Translations under genes and position numbers: made by a program
The notes under the pieces: model-generated
Seen by the model: the letters and a program-made list of their open reading frames with translations, nothing else
Databases searched by the model: none
What the model was told of the DNA's origin: nothing
Shown: piece by piece, positions 1 through 11,920 of the stretch
Position numbering within the stretch: position 1 is the first letter of the stretch
How the letters are laid out: the number at the start of each line of letters is the position of its first letter
DNA from: Argentina anserina
Lineage: Eukaryota; Streptophyta; Magnoliopsida; Rosales; Rosaceae
DNA length: 64,000 nucleotides
Reading direction: 5' to 3'
Assembly: GCF_933775445.1 (NCBI RefSeq)
Contig: NC_065873.1
Coordinates: 15,376,001-15,440,000, forward strand

Positions 1-1627
1 ATCAGTGCTGCTACCATCAAAATACATAACACAAGGATGAGTGTGAACAAAGGAAACAACCAAGTTCTGGTCTTCGATGTCCTCCAGAATAGGATGATGC
101 AACAAAAATTCAGACACTACCTGCCATGTGAGCGCCTTTAAGGGTGTATACTGTAAAGAAAACTCTAATAACGCCAAGATCCACTTACCAATCTGACCCC
201 TAAGCATAGGTCTGGTAAGCATATACTTTACTAAATCGGTTTGCGCCACCACCACTGTAGTGAAGGACAACATGTAATGGTGGAGCTTAGTACCAACAAA
301 GTACAAAGCTAAACACAACCTCTCAATTGACGAGTATCGAGTTTCAGCCTCCAATAAGGTCCGGCTCAGGTAATAAATACATGCTCAATCTTCTTGCCCC
401 CTTCTCCATCACCATCTTGTGCTAAGAGTCCCGCGATTGAGTAAGGGGAAGCCGAGATGTATAGCTTCAACGGTACTCCAGGCCGTGGGGATCGAAGAAC
501 AGGTGGATCAATAAGGTATTCTTTGATTTTATCAAAAGCTGCTTGTTGCTCAGGTCCCCACTAAAACTCTTGATCCGCTTTAAGCTTTAGCAAAGGAGAG
601 AAGACTGCGGTTTTGCCAGCGGAATTAGAAATGAAACGTCGAAGGAAGTTTATTTTCCCAAGCAAACTCTGAAGTTCCATCTTGTTCCTAGGTGTCGGCG
701 TGTCTAGAACCGCTTTTTCCTTATCCTCCGCAACTTCAATACCTTTGTCATGCACTATGAAACCCAAGAAGTCTCCTGCTCGAACCCCAAAAATGCATTT
801 AGCTGGGTTCATCCTGAGCTTGTGTTTTCTCATCCTGGTGAACACTGTCCTCAAATTCTCGATGTGATCTTCTTTCTTCTTAGACTTGACCACCACGTCA
901 TCGATATATACTTCGAGAATACCCCCCAGCACATCATGGAAAATCAGGTTCATTGCTCGCTGGTACGTAGCCCCTGCATTGGTCAAACCAAATGGCATAT
1001 TGTTATATTCAAACCCTCCAGTGAACCCTGGACACCGAAACATTGTTTTGTATCTATCCAGTTCATAAACAGGAATCTGGTGATAACCAGCTGTGCCGTC
1101 CATAAAAGATAGTAGTTCATGTCCTGCGACTACATCGACCAACATATCCGCCACGGGCATGGGATAGACATCTTTTGGTGTCGCAGCATTCAAATTCATG
1201 TAGTTCACACACACGAATTTTGCCATTTTTCTTCCACACTGGTACTATGAAAACAGACCGGTAGACTTGAACCTTGTTCCTACATGACCCATACATCCCT
1301 TATCAGTATATGGACAGCTATCTCTCGAGCACATGTTTAGGTTATCGACAACCACTGAGAATATTTAGCTGGTCGGATAATACCGGCTTGAAACATGTTT
1401 TGAACCTCTTTCTTGACTGCTGTTGCTGTGTTTGCACTCATTCGCCGTGGACTTTGTTGTACAGGCTTGTACCCCTCCATTATGGGCAAGCGATGGCAAA
1501 CCAAATCTGGTAACAAGCCCGGCATGTCCTTAAATTTCTCAGCAAAACAATCGCGGAACTCCTGCAACAACTCTACCAAACGTTGTCTCAGTTCCTCATC
1601 CAAGTGTTTACTTATTCCAACCTCCAT
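1..1627 (-). pseudogene. gypsy pol: reverse transcriptase and RNase H, frameshifted
   Basis: Positions 1627-1337 encode the N-terminal RT region (MFQAGIIRPAKYSQWLS). Positions 1226-561 encode the RT palm with FMDGTAGYHQI, MPFGLTNAGATYQRAM and the catalytic YIDD box, in another frame. From 560 to 1 the minus strand continues into the RT thumb and RNase H (LLEFSLQYTPLKALTWQ) and reaches the second RNase H motif MYFDGSS at the edge. At least one frameshift lies between 1337 and 1226. The enzyme copies the element RNA into DNA; this copy is dead. Confidence 0.88.
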
Positions 1628-2123
1628 GGGTCTTCTGTAGTCCCAAGATTGATCTTTTCCACTGGATCCTTCACTTTAGGTGGAGTGTCAGCCAAAGCTG
1701 CTGGCGCTGGTTGAATGAACTCTTCCTCTGCTTGAACTTCAGTTAAATCATCTCATGTTCCTCTCTGTAAATAGATAAACGTTGAATAAAAGATATGTAG
1801 GTCTGCTCTTGTTCCTGGGCCAGTGGTGTACCCATGGATGATTACTGTTTGTTTTCACGATGAATCCATGTCGATTTATATCTGTTTTAACCTGTACTAA
1901 ACCTTATCGCGTCAATTCTGAAAAATTCACCCCAACTGGAGGACCCTTAGTATCGATTCTGGCAACTCCTAAAGGCCTCATGTCACCATAATAATACTCT
2001 GCATCCAAAATGCAGGAAGCGACTGAGTATGGTCGATCATCTGCTCTCACTAGCTCTGCCTTGTCAGTTGCGGGATCCCACATCAGCATTTTTTGGTGTA
2101 AAATAGAAGGGATGCAGTAAGCT

Positions 2124-4607
2124 CTATGTATCCAATCCCTGCCAAGTATGATGCTGTATGGAGCAGTGCAATCCTGTAACGAAGATTGTCTGAAACAGCT
2201 CAGAAGGTCCTATTTTGACTTTGAGGATCAAAACTCCCAAGGTCTTAGTTAAGTTGCCAGCAAAACTCCTGACCTTAAGATTACTACTGAGAACCTTTTC
2301 CTTTGCAATACCAAGTGCCTCGACTGTGTTTCCTGTAATAATGCTAACTGCTGCACCGCCGTCGACGAGGATTTTGTTCACTCTCTTACCCTCCATTTCA
2401 GCTAATATGTATAACGATTTAATGTGCTGAGTCATGGTCGTCGTAGGCTTTGTGAACATCATAAAGAACCTTTGGAGCTCTGTCATCATATGAGATTTAT
2501 CAGCTCCCTCTCTCCTCGTGTCTTTCTCACCAGTTAACACCTCTATAGATGACAACTCTGCGACTATACTCACCCCCTGGGCATGCGTCTCACCTCTGAT
2601 GAACAGATGAGATGGCATCGACCGTGGAAGAGCATACTTCGAGGACAAAGTGAATACCATGTTACAACTAGGAACAGTGTCTAGCCTTGGTATTCCTTCC
2701 TCGACGTTATCTCCATGACAGAGGTTAAACATGTTGCAGTCTGGGGTAGCTGTCATTTCTGCATCATAACCTTCCTCCAGTTCGTCCTCTGGATCATTAC
2801 CACCTGATTCTTCCATATTGTCGTCTGGAATGGACCCAGTTAGTGTTCGCGAGGGGAACTTGCTTCTGAGATACTCCGTAAGTGATTGCTCCTGATGAGC
2901 CTTGGGAGGAGAAACCACTGCCATAGCCTCAACTACCTCTGGAACCACAAGCGTTGGTTCTTTCAATGTCGGAACCACTAGTGCCAGTTCTTTGATCTTC
3001 AGTTTTTATTCAAACTGTGGCTTGGGTTTCTCTGGAACTGGTTCCTGATGGCCTGGCTTACTTACAGACCTTTTTGGCACCCATTTAGATTGCGCATGTT
3101 GTGCAACATTACTTCCCTGTTGTTTCTACTGAATAGAAACACCATGTACGTGTTGTCTGTTTGTTGCTCTGTCGTCAGTGGACGTGTAAGACAACCTATC
3201 ATGGATTGAAACTCTTTGTTTAGGAGCAGTTTCCACTAGTCATTCAATTCGATTATGAACGCTTTCCTTAGGGTATGGCTCCTTCCTGTAATTATCATTC
3301 CGACGAATGTGAACGTATGGCCTTATACTAAGCTTTTCAACTGTCTCTCGCAGCAGCCAAGGTGGTTGTTCCAACTGGTCGCGAGAGAGCTCTCCTCTAT
3401 TATATGCTTCTAACATTCACTTGGCATTTCCCCATCTTTTCTGTACATTCCTTTTCTGAGTTTTTGTAGCCTCCAGAGCTCTTCCATGCTCCTGGACGTA
3501 CCAAACATCCGGCTCTAACGACCTCGGGGCAGGCGGTATGTATGGCCGTTGTAGCGCCTCGCGCAAAGCTTGAGTTTCCGGCACATTCGCCCCAACTCGC
3601 TGCCTTCCAAGAACGTTCGCGACCCCACCAAGATCTGAGTGTGGCTTTTCAACACTTAAGCAAGTGTCTATCTGAACTCTAGCTTTCTTGGAGTTCTTCC
3701 TCTCGGAAATATTTTTCGGCGAGCGCGGCCTCCGATGCCTTCGTGATTCCTCGCGTCTGTCAGCATAATCACAATTTATGGAACACTCTTTCTTGCATTG
3801 ATTGCAGAGAACATAAGTTTTTGCCTTTGCGACATTTTGTTCCTTGTTCTGGAAAACGCTCTTTTGTTTACCCAGATCAGATTGCTTGGCTATTGCAACC
3901 TCTCCTGCCATGGGCACCTCTTTCGCTGTTGTCTTCACACCCAGATCGGGATCTGAAGCAAAAGACAACACTCCCTCATCTAACCACTGTTGTACCTGGT
4001 CCTTAAGCTGTATACAAATACGAGTATCATGAGTCCAAACGTTATGAAACTTACAATGCCGTTTACCTTTAACTTCTTCCACAGCTGGGAACTCGGTCCA
4101 TGGTAAAATGGTTTCACCCTCAGCAATAAGCTTGTCTAAGATCTCATGAGCCAATGACGCATCATAAGTATACTCAGCAAACTTGGAAGGGCGATAAGTC
4201 TTCAACGGTGTTGTCAATGGTGTAACTTCCACCATTGACACTGTAGGGAAGGGATCAACATCGACCCAAGCTGCCGCTCTTTCAGTGTCTACCCCCAGCA
4301 TACCTTTGTTAATCCAGGTCTGCAATTGATCCTTGAGCTTAACACAATCAGTTGTGTGGTGATTGAACAAGTTGTAGAATTTGCAGTACTTCTTCCCTTC
4401 AACCTGCGCCGCGGTAGGCATTGCAGTATCATGCTTCAGACTCGCGAACAACTCATCCAGAATTTCTGGAGCCTTGTGAGCGTTGTAAGTATATGAGTCG
4501 TATTCGGGCTTGGTGAATGCTGCTGTAGAGATCTTGACAGGGTCCCTGGACATCTTCAAAGCCTTAGACTTCAATGTCTGTCTTCCAGCTATCTCTACGG
4601 CAGCCAC
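2124..4607 (-). pseudogene. gypsy gag C-terminus and aspartic protease, interrupted
   Basis: This is the same reading frame as gag. The 4607-3417 stretch (396 codons) holds two repeats of a zinc-binding-like module (CKFYNLFNHHTTDCVKLKDQ and CKFHNVWTHDTRICIQLKDQ) of the C...H...C type often seen between gag and protease in this clade. The 2978-2124 stretch carries the retropepsin site ILVDGGAAVSII, a DGGA variant of the usual DSGA that is common in plant gypsy elements. Stop codons near 3414 and beyond 2124 break the polyprotein. Confidence 0.8.
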
Positions 4608-4631
4608 TTCATCATCTACCTCCTCGACCCA

Positions 4632-6191
4632 CTACTCTTCGTATGGATATGGTGTGTAGAAAGGATCTACATACGAGTAGATAGTGGAAACCCTCTTAGT
4701 TCCGGATGGAACTGCATAGCGTGGTTTTAAAGTTTCAGGGTGATAAGATAGAGGTGGACCTTTTGGAACTGTAGCACTGTCATCCATCTCCCTGAGGAAC
4801 ACTTGGTAGGAGTCTACCTTGTTCATTAAGTCTGCCATACTAGAAAAGTAGGCATCATGATGTTTGGCCCGCTGACGGGTCTCCAAACCCTTTATGGCGA
4901 TGCGAATGGCATCCTATTCCGCGAGCGGCATTCTGCATTTTGCTTGCTGAACCTTGAACCTCTTCAGGAACTCTACTGCTGATTCCATTGGTTGGTGATA
5001 CATGGAAGTCAAAGATGACAAATCCACTTCAGGCTCAACACTTCCAAAAGTCGTTTTAAACATTGTCTCAAGCATGGACCAATCTGAAATGGACCTTGGC
5101 GCTAACTTGGAGAACCAAGATAGCGCCAGTCCTGACAAAGATAAACCAAAAGCCCTCATCTTGAAGACTGGAACAGATGCATATGGCCCGCAATTGCTAT
5201 GAAAACATGAGATATGCTCAGCGGCATTCTCGGAACCCACTCCTGAGAAAGTCTGGAACTTAATTGGTCGATAACCCGAGGGCCAAAGACATGTTGTCAC
5301 CCATTCTGGGAATGGACTTGTATACGATATGTTCGCGGCAACATGACCATGAATGGTCCTCACACTTTCCTGGATCATCTTCTGAACCTGCTCCTTGGTA
5401 AGGTTCTGACCTTCTTCCACTTCCTGCTCAGACTCTTCTCGATGTTCCTCTCGTCGCTCACGACGGAACTGATGTTGACACTCTTGTCTTCCACCTGGTT
5501 GAAAAAGTGCCAATGCTTTTTGTAAAGCTTCAACCTCGGGTGTGTTCGACCGTCTGGAACTTCCAAGCGTGAAGTTTCCCTTTTTTGTCTTCACCTTCTT
5601 CCTCCTTGCGAGTTTGACAAGCTCCGCATCTGATTTGTCAGCCTCATCATCTCTGGCTTCGTCCTCTTCAGCGCCGTTATTGTTACCGGCCCTGTCTTTC
5701 TTGTTGGAACTAGCCTTTTTGGTGGCATTAGTCTTGTCATGGCTCTGTTTCTCATCAAGCCCGGCGACAGTCCGTTGGATTCCCAACGCTTCTTCGATTT
5801 GATTGAATCGCTCATCCTGGCCTGCGAACTCTAAGCGAGCATTGTTCGCGTGCTCATTAGCACCCATAACCAACTTTTTCAACCTGTCGTTGGTCTCAGC
5901 TAGATGTTGACCATGTGTCGACTGTAGTTGCGACACATTATCCAACGTTCTCTCAACTGGAGTCATTCGATTGCCGAAGGACTCCTCTAACGACTTGACT
6001 ACCGTCGTCAACTCCTTAAAAGCTAGTTGCATGTCTTCCGGTGTCGCCATCACTCCAAACCGCAGCAATGCCTCAACCGCCGATAAACCTCTGCAAGCCA
6101 CTGTATTGTGAGGAACACACTGCGAATGCTTTGGTTTCGAGCAAGAGGGATATCCTCGCGAGTAAGGATTCCGGCTTGCTATCTTTGGCAT
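4632..6191 (-). pseudogene. gypsy gag (retrotrans_gag domain), with an in-frame stop
   Basis: An open stretch starts at 6191 (MPKIAS...). A second candidate start is 6050 (MATPEDMQLAF). The first ~250 codons are hydrophilic with coiled-coil-like and acidic/lysine-rich parts. The C-terminal ~130 residues match the plant retrotransposon gag fold: FSGVGSENAAEHI, then ALSWFSKLAPRSISDW, then a run ending QQAKCRMPLAE. A TAG near 4911 interrupts the frame, which reopens at 4886 with more gag-like sequence. Gag would form the virus-like particle. The stop makes this copy defective. Confidence 0.85.
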
Positions 6192-6212
6192 TGTCCCACT
6201 GCGTATGCCAAA

Positions 6213-7042
6213 TGTTCGAGTTGGGAAAACGGATCCTCCTCAGAGAACAATCAGCAAGCCTCGGTGTCGAACCCTAGACGGTTCGACCCTTCGTTCTCTG
6301 TTGTTGTTGGCGTGCCAGTACCTTTAAGTTAGGTACAACTGTTGCTTGGTTTGACAATGATCGTGCTCACGTGCTGTCTTCTTCTCAAACGATTGCTCTG
6401 CAGTTGCTGATAAACCGATGAAGTTCGAATGATCTATACACAACCGGAGTTGCTAGGTACCTTTCACTCCACCTCAAGTAGATGGCCGATCTTACTTTAG
6501 ACCGCTTGGGGAAAAACATAGCTTATATTGTGTCGTTAATAGCAGGACTCTCTCGCTGTAGGGATTTGCTAACTAGTGTAGACTTTTGTGTTTGCTAGAA
6601 ACTAGGCTAACGACTCGATGGACTTGACTCTAATTGCCGAAGTTAATCGGAGTTGTTTGCTACATGCAGCACAAGGCGTACATCTGGGTAGCTCCGCTCC
6701 GATGGGAGACTTGGTTGCCGAAGCGAATCGGACTTTTACTCCGTGAGGAGATTTGACTATGCGGTTGGGCGATAGTTTGTTTGACGTTGCGTGTGTTATT
6801 CTGCACATTCGACCCCCTTATATAGAGAACACAAATTGTTCTTTCTTGCGAATCAAGTCTTGAGAACCTCCTAGTTGATTTGGATTCACCTTCCTTATTC
6901 AACTCAGATTCTAACCAGCGTTAGTCCCCTAAATCTATTCTAATACGGCAGGTAATCTTGCTCTGTGATATATTTTCCCCAAATAACCGGTCCACGAGCC
7001 TAAATAGTAGATAATACCAGAGTATTATTGTAGGCCCAAACA
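6213..7042 (-). repeat. 5' LTR of the gypsy element
   Basis: Read on the minus strand this segment begins TGTTTGGGCC and ends CTCGAACA, so it has canonical TG...CA ends. It is followed directly by a TTTGGCATACGC stretch that starts with TGG, as primer-binding sites do, and then by gag. A TATA box lies inside it. The outer boundary (7042) is inferred from the TG end and from where alanyl-tRNA synthetase homology starts on the other side. The second LTR is outside the window, so the length (about 830 bp) is not confirmed by comparison. Confidence 0.65.
6817..6824 (-). promoter_or_regulatory. TATA box of the gypsy LTR
   Basis: The minus strand reads CTATATAAGG in mid-LTR, the expected U3 position for a retrotransposon promoter driving transcription toward gag. 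Confidence 0.55.
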
Positions 7043-8603
7043 ACTTGTCTATGCGGTCCGTGCTCAGAGATTTACTATGATTTCTATCCTGAAAGGGGGC
7101 CAGACCTAAATGATGATTCTGGTTTTTTAAATGAAGATTCCAGATTTTCAGAGTTTTACAATTTGGTTTTCATGGAGTTCAACAGAAAGGACGATGGTTC
7201 ACTAGAGCCCTTGAAAAAGAAGAACATGGATACCGGACTCGGCCTGGAGCGCTTGGCTCGAATCCTTCAGATGGTATGTTTCATTTGAATTTTGCAGTTT
7301 TTTCCTGGATACAATTATACATGCATTTGCAAAATTTGCTGTGAAATATTGAAATTTAAATTTCATGTCATTTTGGACTAGACTTTCAACTAAGTCATAC
7401 TTGTTGGTCTTGCAGGTGCCAAACAACTATGAAACTGACTTGATCTATCCAATTATAGAGAAGGTCTCTGAATTAGCAAAGGTTTCATACCCCGAAGGGA
7501 ATGACAAGACAAATGTTGAAAATGGTGAACTGAACTTGTTGAAAATGGTGAACTGAACTTGGCAAAATGTTCATGTTTCATTCAGTTAAACAAAAATGAA
7601 TACCAGAGAAAGACTACAACTACACCTTACTATCTACTGTTTAAATATATAGAAAAGCCTCTTAGCTATATAGTGCTCAAATCAGCTGAACCAAAGCATG
7701 GATCAACTGAACCAAAACATGGAGAAGCCTCTTCTGCATGATATGCAATAAATAAATGCAGCACTTGACTTCAAACCGACAGTAAGTGAAGCAAACGACA
7801 TCCTTGCAGCAGCGAATGCTGCACCCTAACATCCTTTACCTTTGCCATTCGTCAGTCATTCGCCATAGAGAGTAGAGCTGCAGCTACACTTGCTGCCCTG
7901 CACCAAGCACATCTACGCTTGCAAGCTGCAGTTCCAGTTGCAGCCTGCACAACCTCTACAACATTTCTTCCCTGCAGCACTCTGCAGCCATGGCTTCACC
8001 GCCAATATTTCAACACACCACCATGATACTTCCAATAACGAAATTGAAGTTTAAGGTTGTTGGAGATCATCTACGTGCAATTGTGTATCTCATATCAGAT
8101 GGCGTCCGACCATCCAATACCAAGCAAGGGTATGTCCTTCGAAACCTGATCAGAAGAGCATTTCGTGAAGGCAAGTCGCTTGGTCTAAAGAAAGATTGTC
8201 AGGGAAACCTTGGAGGAGCATTTCTACCGGCCATTGCAAGAAAAGTGATAGAGATGAGCAGCCACATTGATCCGGATGTGAAACAAAAGGAGCCAGGAAT
8301 TCTCGAAGTGTTGCAAAGGGAAGAGCTTGTGTTTATGAAAACATTGAACAAAGGAGAGAAGAAGCTTCACCAAATGATAAGTGAAGCAAAGAAAAGTGGG
8401 TGTGTGCCTTGCTTGTCAGGCAAAGATGCATATGGATTTCCTGTTGAAGGATACATATGGATTTCCTGTTGAAGTAACGAGGGAGGAGGCTGAGAAAAAT
8501 GGTGTAGGTATAGATATGGTTGGCTTCAGAACTGAGTTGGAAAATCAGAGGCGTCAATCTAAGGCTGCACACAATCCTGTAAAACTTGTCGGATGCAGTT
8601 GAA
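7043..8603 (+). pseudogene. alanyl-tRNA synthetase pseudogene (organelle-type), truncated
   Basis: Homology to bacterial/organelle-type AlaRS, which charges tRNA-Ala, starts directly at the gypsy LTR. Exon 7043-7273 has [11 protein letters not shown] and [21 protein letters not shown] intron (7274-7415) follows, then exon 7416-~7537 (VPNNYETDLIYPIIEK). After ~450 bp of unrelated DNA, homology resumes at ~8010-8603: GDHLRAIVYLISDGVRPSN, GYVLRNLIRRAFREGKSLG, YGFPVE and ENQRRQSKAAHN. The retained intron shows it is not a processed copy. Only ~300 of the usual ~950 residues remain. A 23-bp tandem duplication at 7516-7560 and a 25-bp one at 8429-8474, the latter shifting the frame, break it further. 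The upstream exons may lie beyond the retrotransposon. Confidence 0.88.
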
Positions 8604-9329
8604 ATAGCTTGGGTTTGTATTTTTTTTCACAGCTAGAGACTCATTCTGCAATATATCACATATTCACAATTTCACATATGAGACACCCTGGTTCACTGTG
8701 TATATCCGTCGCTCATGTCATTCAAGTTTTTAGTTATCTTTCTGCAATCGTCTCTTTGTTGTTCTTGTTTATTGTGCTGTGTATTCCATTGGAATGATTT
8801 TGGCCTAGTCCACCTTCCCTTTTGTGGAACTTCTTATCATACTGGTAAGATTTTGAATAAGATGTAAGACCCATGAAAAAATAAAGAAAATGTCACTTGT
8901 ATCTCTCTACCTTAAGTGAATTTTAGACATAGCCTATAGTATTTGTCCATATATATGTAAAATATATTTTAGGTTTTTTTCCGTTAAACTCAATTCACGT
9001 GCTAGGTGTATCAAATTCTTTTTCTTTTTGTAATTTCTGCCCAACAGAATGTAACCTCCGTTTATTCATGAAAATCATGACGACCTTATTAGATAAATTA
9101 ATAACCTCAGTTCATTCTACCGGTTCTAACTCGGGTCAATAATACTAAAACGGGTCACAAGTACATGGCCCGGAAGCCAAAAAGCCCACAACAACAGCGC
9201 AGGCTCGAGTCTAAGCCTATAACTATACAACCCGCCTTTGTCGTCTTCCCCCTCATTTTCCCGCCCCCCAATTCCACCTCTCTGGGTTCAATTCTAGGGT
9301 TTAACAGACTCCAAATTCCCACACCGCAT
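8604..9329. other. Intergenic, no gene recognised
   Basis: AT-rich sequence following the AlaRS fragment, then a short GC-richer stretch from ~9150. I see no gene, RNA or repeat structure that I can support. Confidence 0.5.
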
Positions 9330-9334
9330 AAGAT

Positions 9335-9699
9335 GCAAAATTACGAGATATCGCCGCAGATGTACTGTTTGTCGGTTATGGCGGCGATGATGATCCTGTT
9401 GAAGCTGATAGGCAGCAATTGTATGAGATTTTCAGGTTCATTTCTTTTCTTTATACATTTTTCCGAGTGCTTTCGGTTTGATAGTGATTCAAGTCGTTTT
9501 ACATTTAGTCATTATACTTATTATAAGTAGTTGTTATGGTGAAATGATGCAGACAGCTTGGAAAACCGGTGGTCCATCAGTGACCAGGAGTCGCTTCTTC
9601 AGCGGCTTAGAACAGTTACCAAGAATGGGTAGGACCGAAGATGAAAGCTGGTTTTTATATGCAGCTTCTTTGGAACATGCTGGAGCTGAACTTCCTTAG
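9335..9699 (+). pseudogene. Unidentified two-exon gene fragment
   Basis: In a frame that differs from the longest ORF, 9335-9434 encodes a protein-like stretch containing DDDPVEADRQQLYEIF. A donor (CAG|GTTC) follows. After a ~115-bp intron a matching-phase exon begins at ~9554 and encodes SLENRWSISDQESLLQRLR. A stop comes shortly after (TKNG then TAG), but a further in-phase-looking stretch, MKAGFYMQLLWNMLELNFLR, ends at a good donor (AG|GTACG) near 9699. Composition and splice signals look like real exons of a conserved plant gene. I do not recognise the family. It could be a truncated duplicate or the 5' end of a gene whose later exons are lost. Confidence 0.35.
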
Positions 9700-11031
9700 G
9701 TACGAGTTCTTTAACATAAAGTAACCTGTTATTGACCTTTTCGGTTTACTCATTCAAGACACTTGTATTCTTGCATCATAACACAGAAAATAGTAAAGAG
9801 ATTGAACATGTGTAGATGCATAATTTGACCCAGGTATTCTTACCAATACTTGATGAGGGATTCTGCCTGATGATTGATACCTGTCAATAAATGTGTCCAT
9901 TTTGTGTTTTTGTTTTGACTGAAATTTCGTATGTTCTATGAAATACCCAATTTTTCCTTTTTTGTTGTTTTTTGAAGTAATTGATGGTCTCCAGGGTCAT
10001 GCTATTTCTCAATTTTGGTTAAAGGATCTTAGAACCAATGGCAATTGTTTTGTGTGCTTGGTGGTGTCCTCCTGACGCTTAGCAACAGAATGTTAACTAG
10101 ACATTCTATGACTAAATTATTGGAGTCTGGAATGGTACCCATATCTTATCTTCCTCATCTTGAGTCAAATTTAGAAATCCAAATTCGTCCTATACCTATT
10201 CTGAGAAACACTGCCTTGTTTACAAAACAATGCCTCTGAACCAACACATCCAATTTACTTTCAAAGCCTGACTACTGGAGTACTTGACTACTGTACAATC
10301 TACAGTCTCATTATGGACAATTACGGGGGTTATAGCTCATAGGCAGTCATAGGTTGGGTTCATTTTACCTCTGAAAGCTTCCAGCTCCCAATATGTGGCT
10401 CCGATCAGTGTGGTTTGATGATGCCTTACTCAGTTACTTGGCTTGTCATCTTTCCTCAATAGTTTTACTTTTTATGTCATCAGAAGTTACTATGAAAGTT
10501 CTGTTTTCCTACTTTGAGTAGGAGTTTATAGCTTTGATCATTGTAGGATACGTCTATGCAAAAATGGTTTCCGTATTTACTGCTCTTTGGATGTTTCTCC
10601 TTTGTTTTCCTTGTGGTTACAAGAATGTGTTGTAGATTTGCTATTACCAAAAAAAAAAAAGAGCTACCTTAAGCATAAGTCTAAGACATCTACAATTTGA
10701 CTTATAATAGAAAAATCCTTGAAAGGTGGAGAGCATAAACTGCCTATTATTTTGGCTGGAACCAAAAGCAAGGGGATTGGCAGAATTTAATTGCACTGCC
10801 AAAATACTTTCACATATCTGAACAGTTTGATACTAGAAGGCTTGGATGCTATTAGGATCATTGTTTTGATATGAGATTATTAAGGACATCACTTTACTTT
10901 TACATAACATGACAAAATCTGTAGTTATTCATTACTTGATATTGGGATGTTGCTGGCTGCTAGTACTTCAATTCTTTGTTCTTTGTTTCTGCTCGATTCT
11001 CATAGTAGTATCTTGCTTTTGGGATATGCAG
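9700..11031. other. Intergenic or intronic DNA, no feature supported
   Basis: AT-rich sequence between two exon-like fragments. It could be intron DNA if the fragments at 9335 and 11032 once belonged to larger genes. I found no exons with supporting splice signals in it. Confidence 0.4.
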
Positions 11032-11115
11032 GAAATGCTTACATTTGATCCAGATAAAAGAATCACAGCTAGAGCAGCGCTGAACCACCATTATTTCGAG
11101 GACATGGTCATCTAA
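11032..11115 (+). pseudogene. Orphan C-terminal exon of a CDK-like (CMGC) protein kinase
   Basis: After an AG acceptor at 11030-11031, 28 codons read EMLTFDPDKRITARAALNHH and then YFEDMVI before TAA. This is the conserved end of the kinase fold (subdomain XI, with the invariant Arg of the DPxKRITA motif), closest in feel to CDKA/Cdc2 C-termini. No ATP-binding or catalytic-loop exons are visible upstream within the window. It looks like a gene remnant. A MAP-kinase or other CMGC source cannot be excluded. Confidence 0.55.
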
Positions 11116-11906
11116 ATCTGGATGTCAGAACAGTAACAATGGAAATATTGTACTTAGACCTTGACAAAGTTTGACACAAACAGAAAATATAGTGCTTGAG
11201 AAGTAGCGTTGTATATATCCCAGTTCATGTGTATATCGCTGAAGTTCACAGTCAGCACGTAATACATACTGGTAGCGATGGCTATATCTTTCAGATTCTA
11301 TGCTACTTGGGTTGTCTGAAATTTGATGATGCCATATGCAATGAAATAATTGTGTTCTTGTTAGGACCCAATTATATGCTTTGCCTTATACTCTGCTAGA
11401 CCTAGAAGATTTGTCTTCAATGTTGATGAAGTTGAACGGTCCTAATCACGTCGGCCCTTCTAGGACCGTACACTCTAAATTGCCATGTAGAATTTGTAGA
11501 AATACCATTTTCAGGCAGCTGGAACCAACACCTTGTTCATTGTCGATGATGGCTTATAGTGGATAATGATGCCAAGCGCAGCTGTTTTGTTGAAAAAGAT
11601 GGTTTTGACTTGGAAAGGGTAAAGGGAAAAGCTTAAGTGGAGAAAATTAAGTAACCGTTATAAAAATTACATGGTGAGAATATGTAAATGTTACAAAATA
11701 GTCGAGTGAAGTCGGTAATTTTTGTAACACTTACTCAAGAGTATCCGCTTTACCGGAAAAGATTTTGACTATATATCATTATCTTAAGGGAAATTGTACG
11801 AATTATTAGAATTATGAAATATGAAGTCAGTAAATTCCTTTGAAACTAGTCACTTTGCTACATAGAGCAAGTCGGATTCAGCTTAGCTGGTGTTAGACGC
11901 GGCAAT
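11116..11906. other. Intergenic, no feature supported
   Basis: AT-rich DNA between the kinase remnant and the retroposon target site. No gene or repeat recognised. Confidence 0.4.
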
Positions 11907-11920
11907 AGTTGTGATTCATG

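Larger units (their letters stand above)
1..7042 (-). mobile_element. Ty3/gypsy LTR retrotransposon, decayed, 5' half only
   Basis: Reading leftward on the minus strand the order is LTR, primer-site region, gag, aspartic protease, reverse transcriptase and RNase H. The element is cut by the left window edge, so integrase and the 3' LTR lie outside. The protease-RT-RNaseH order defines Ty3/gypsy. A second, plant-type RNase H motif (MYFDGSS) at the very left edge suggests the Tat clade, which carries an extra RNase H; this clade call is inference. Gag and protease share one frame broken by in-frame stops near 4911, 4629 and 3414, and pol is shifted, so the copy cannot make a polyprotein. Confidence 0.9.

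Noticed and set aside
11381..11566. Short ORF downstream of the kinase exon
   Set aside because: No motif, no splice-site support, and composition like the surrounding intergenic DNA.
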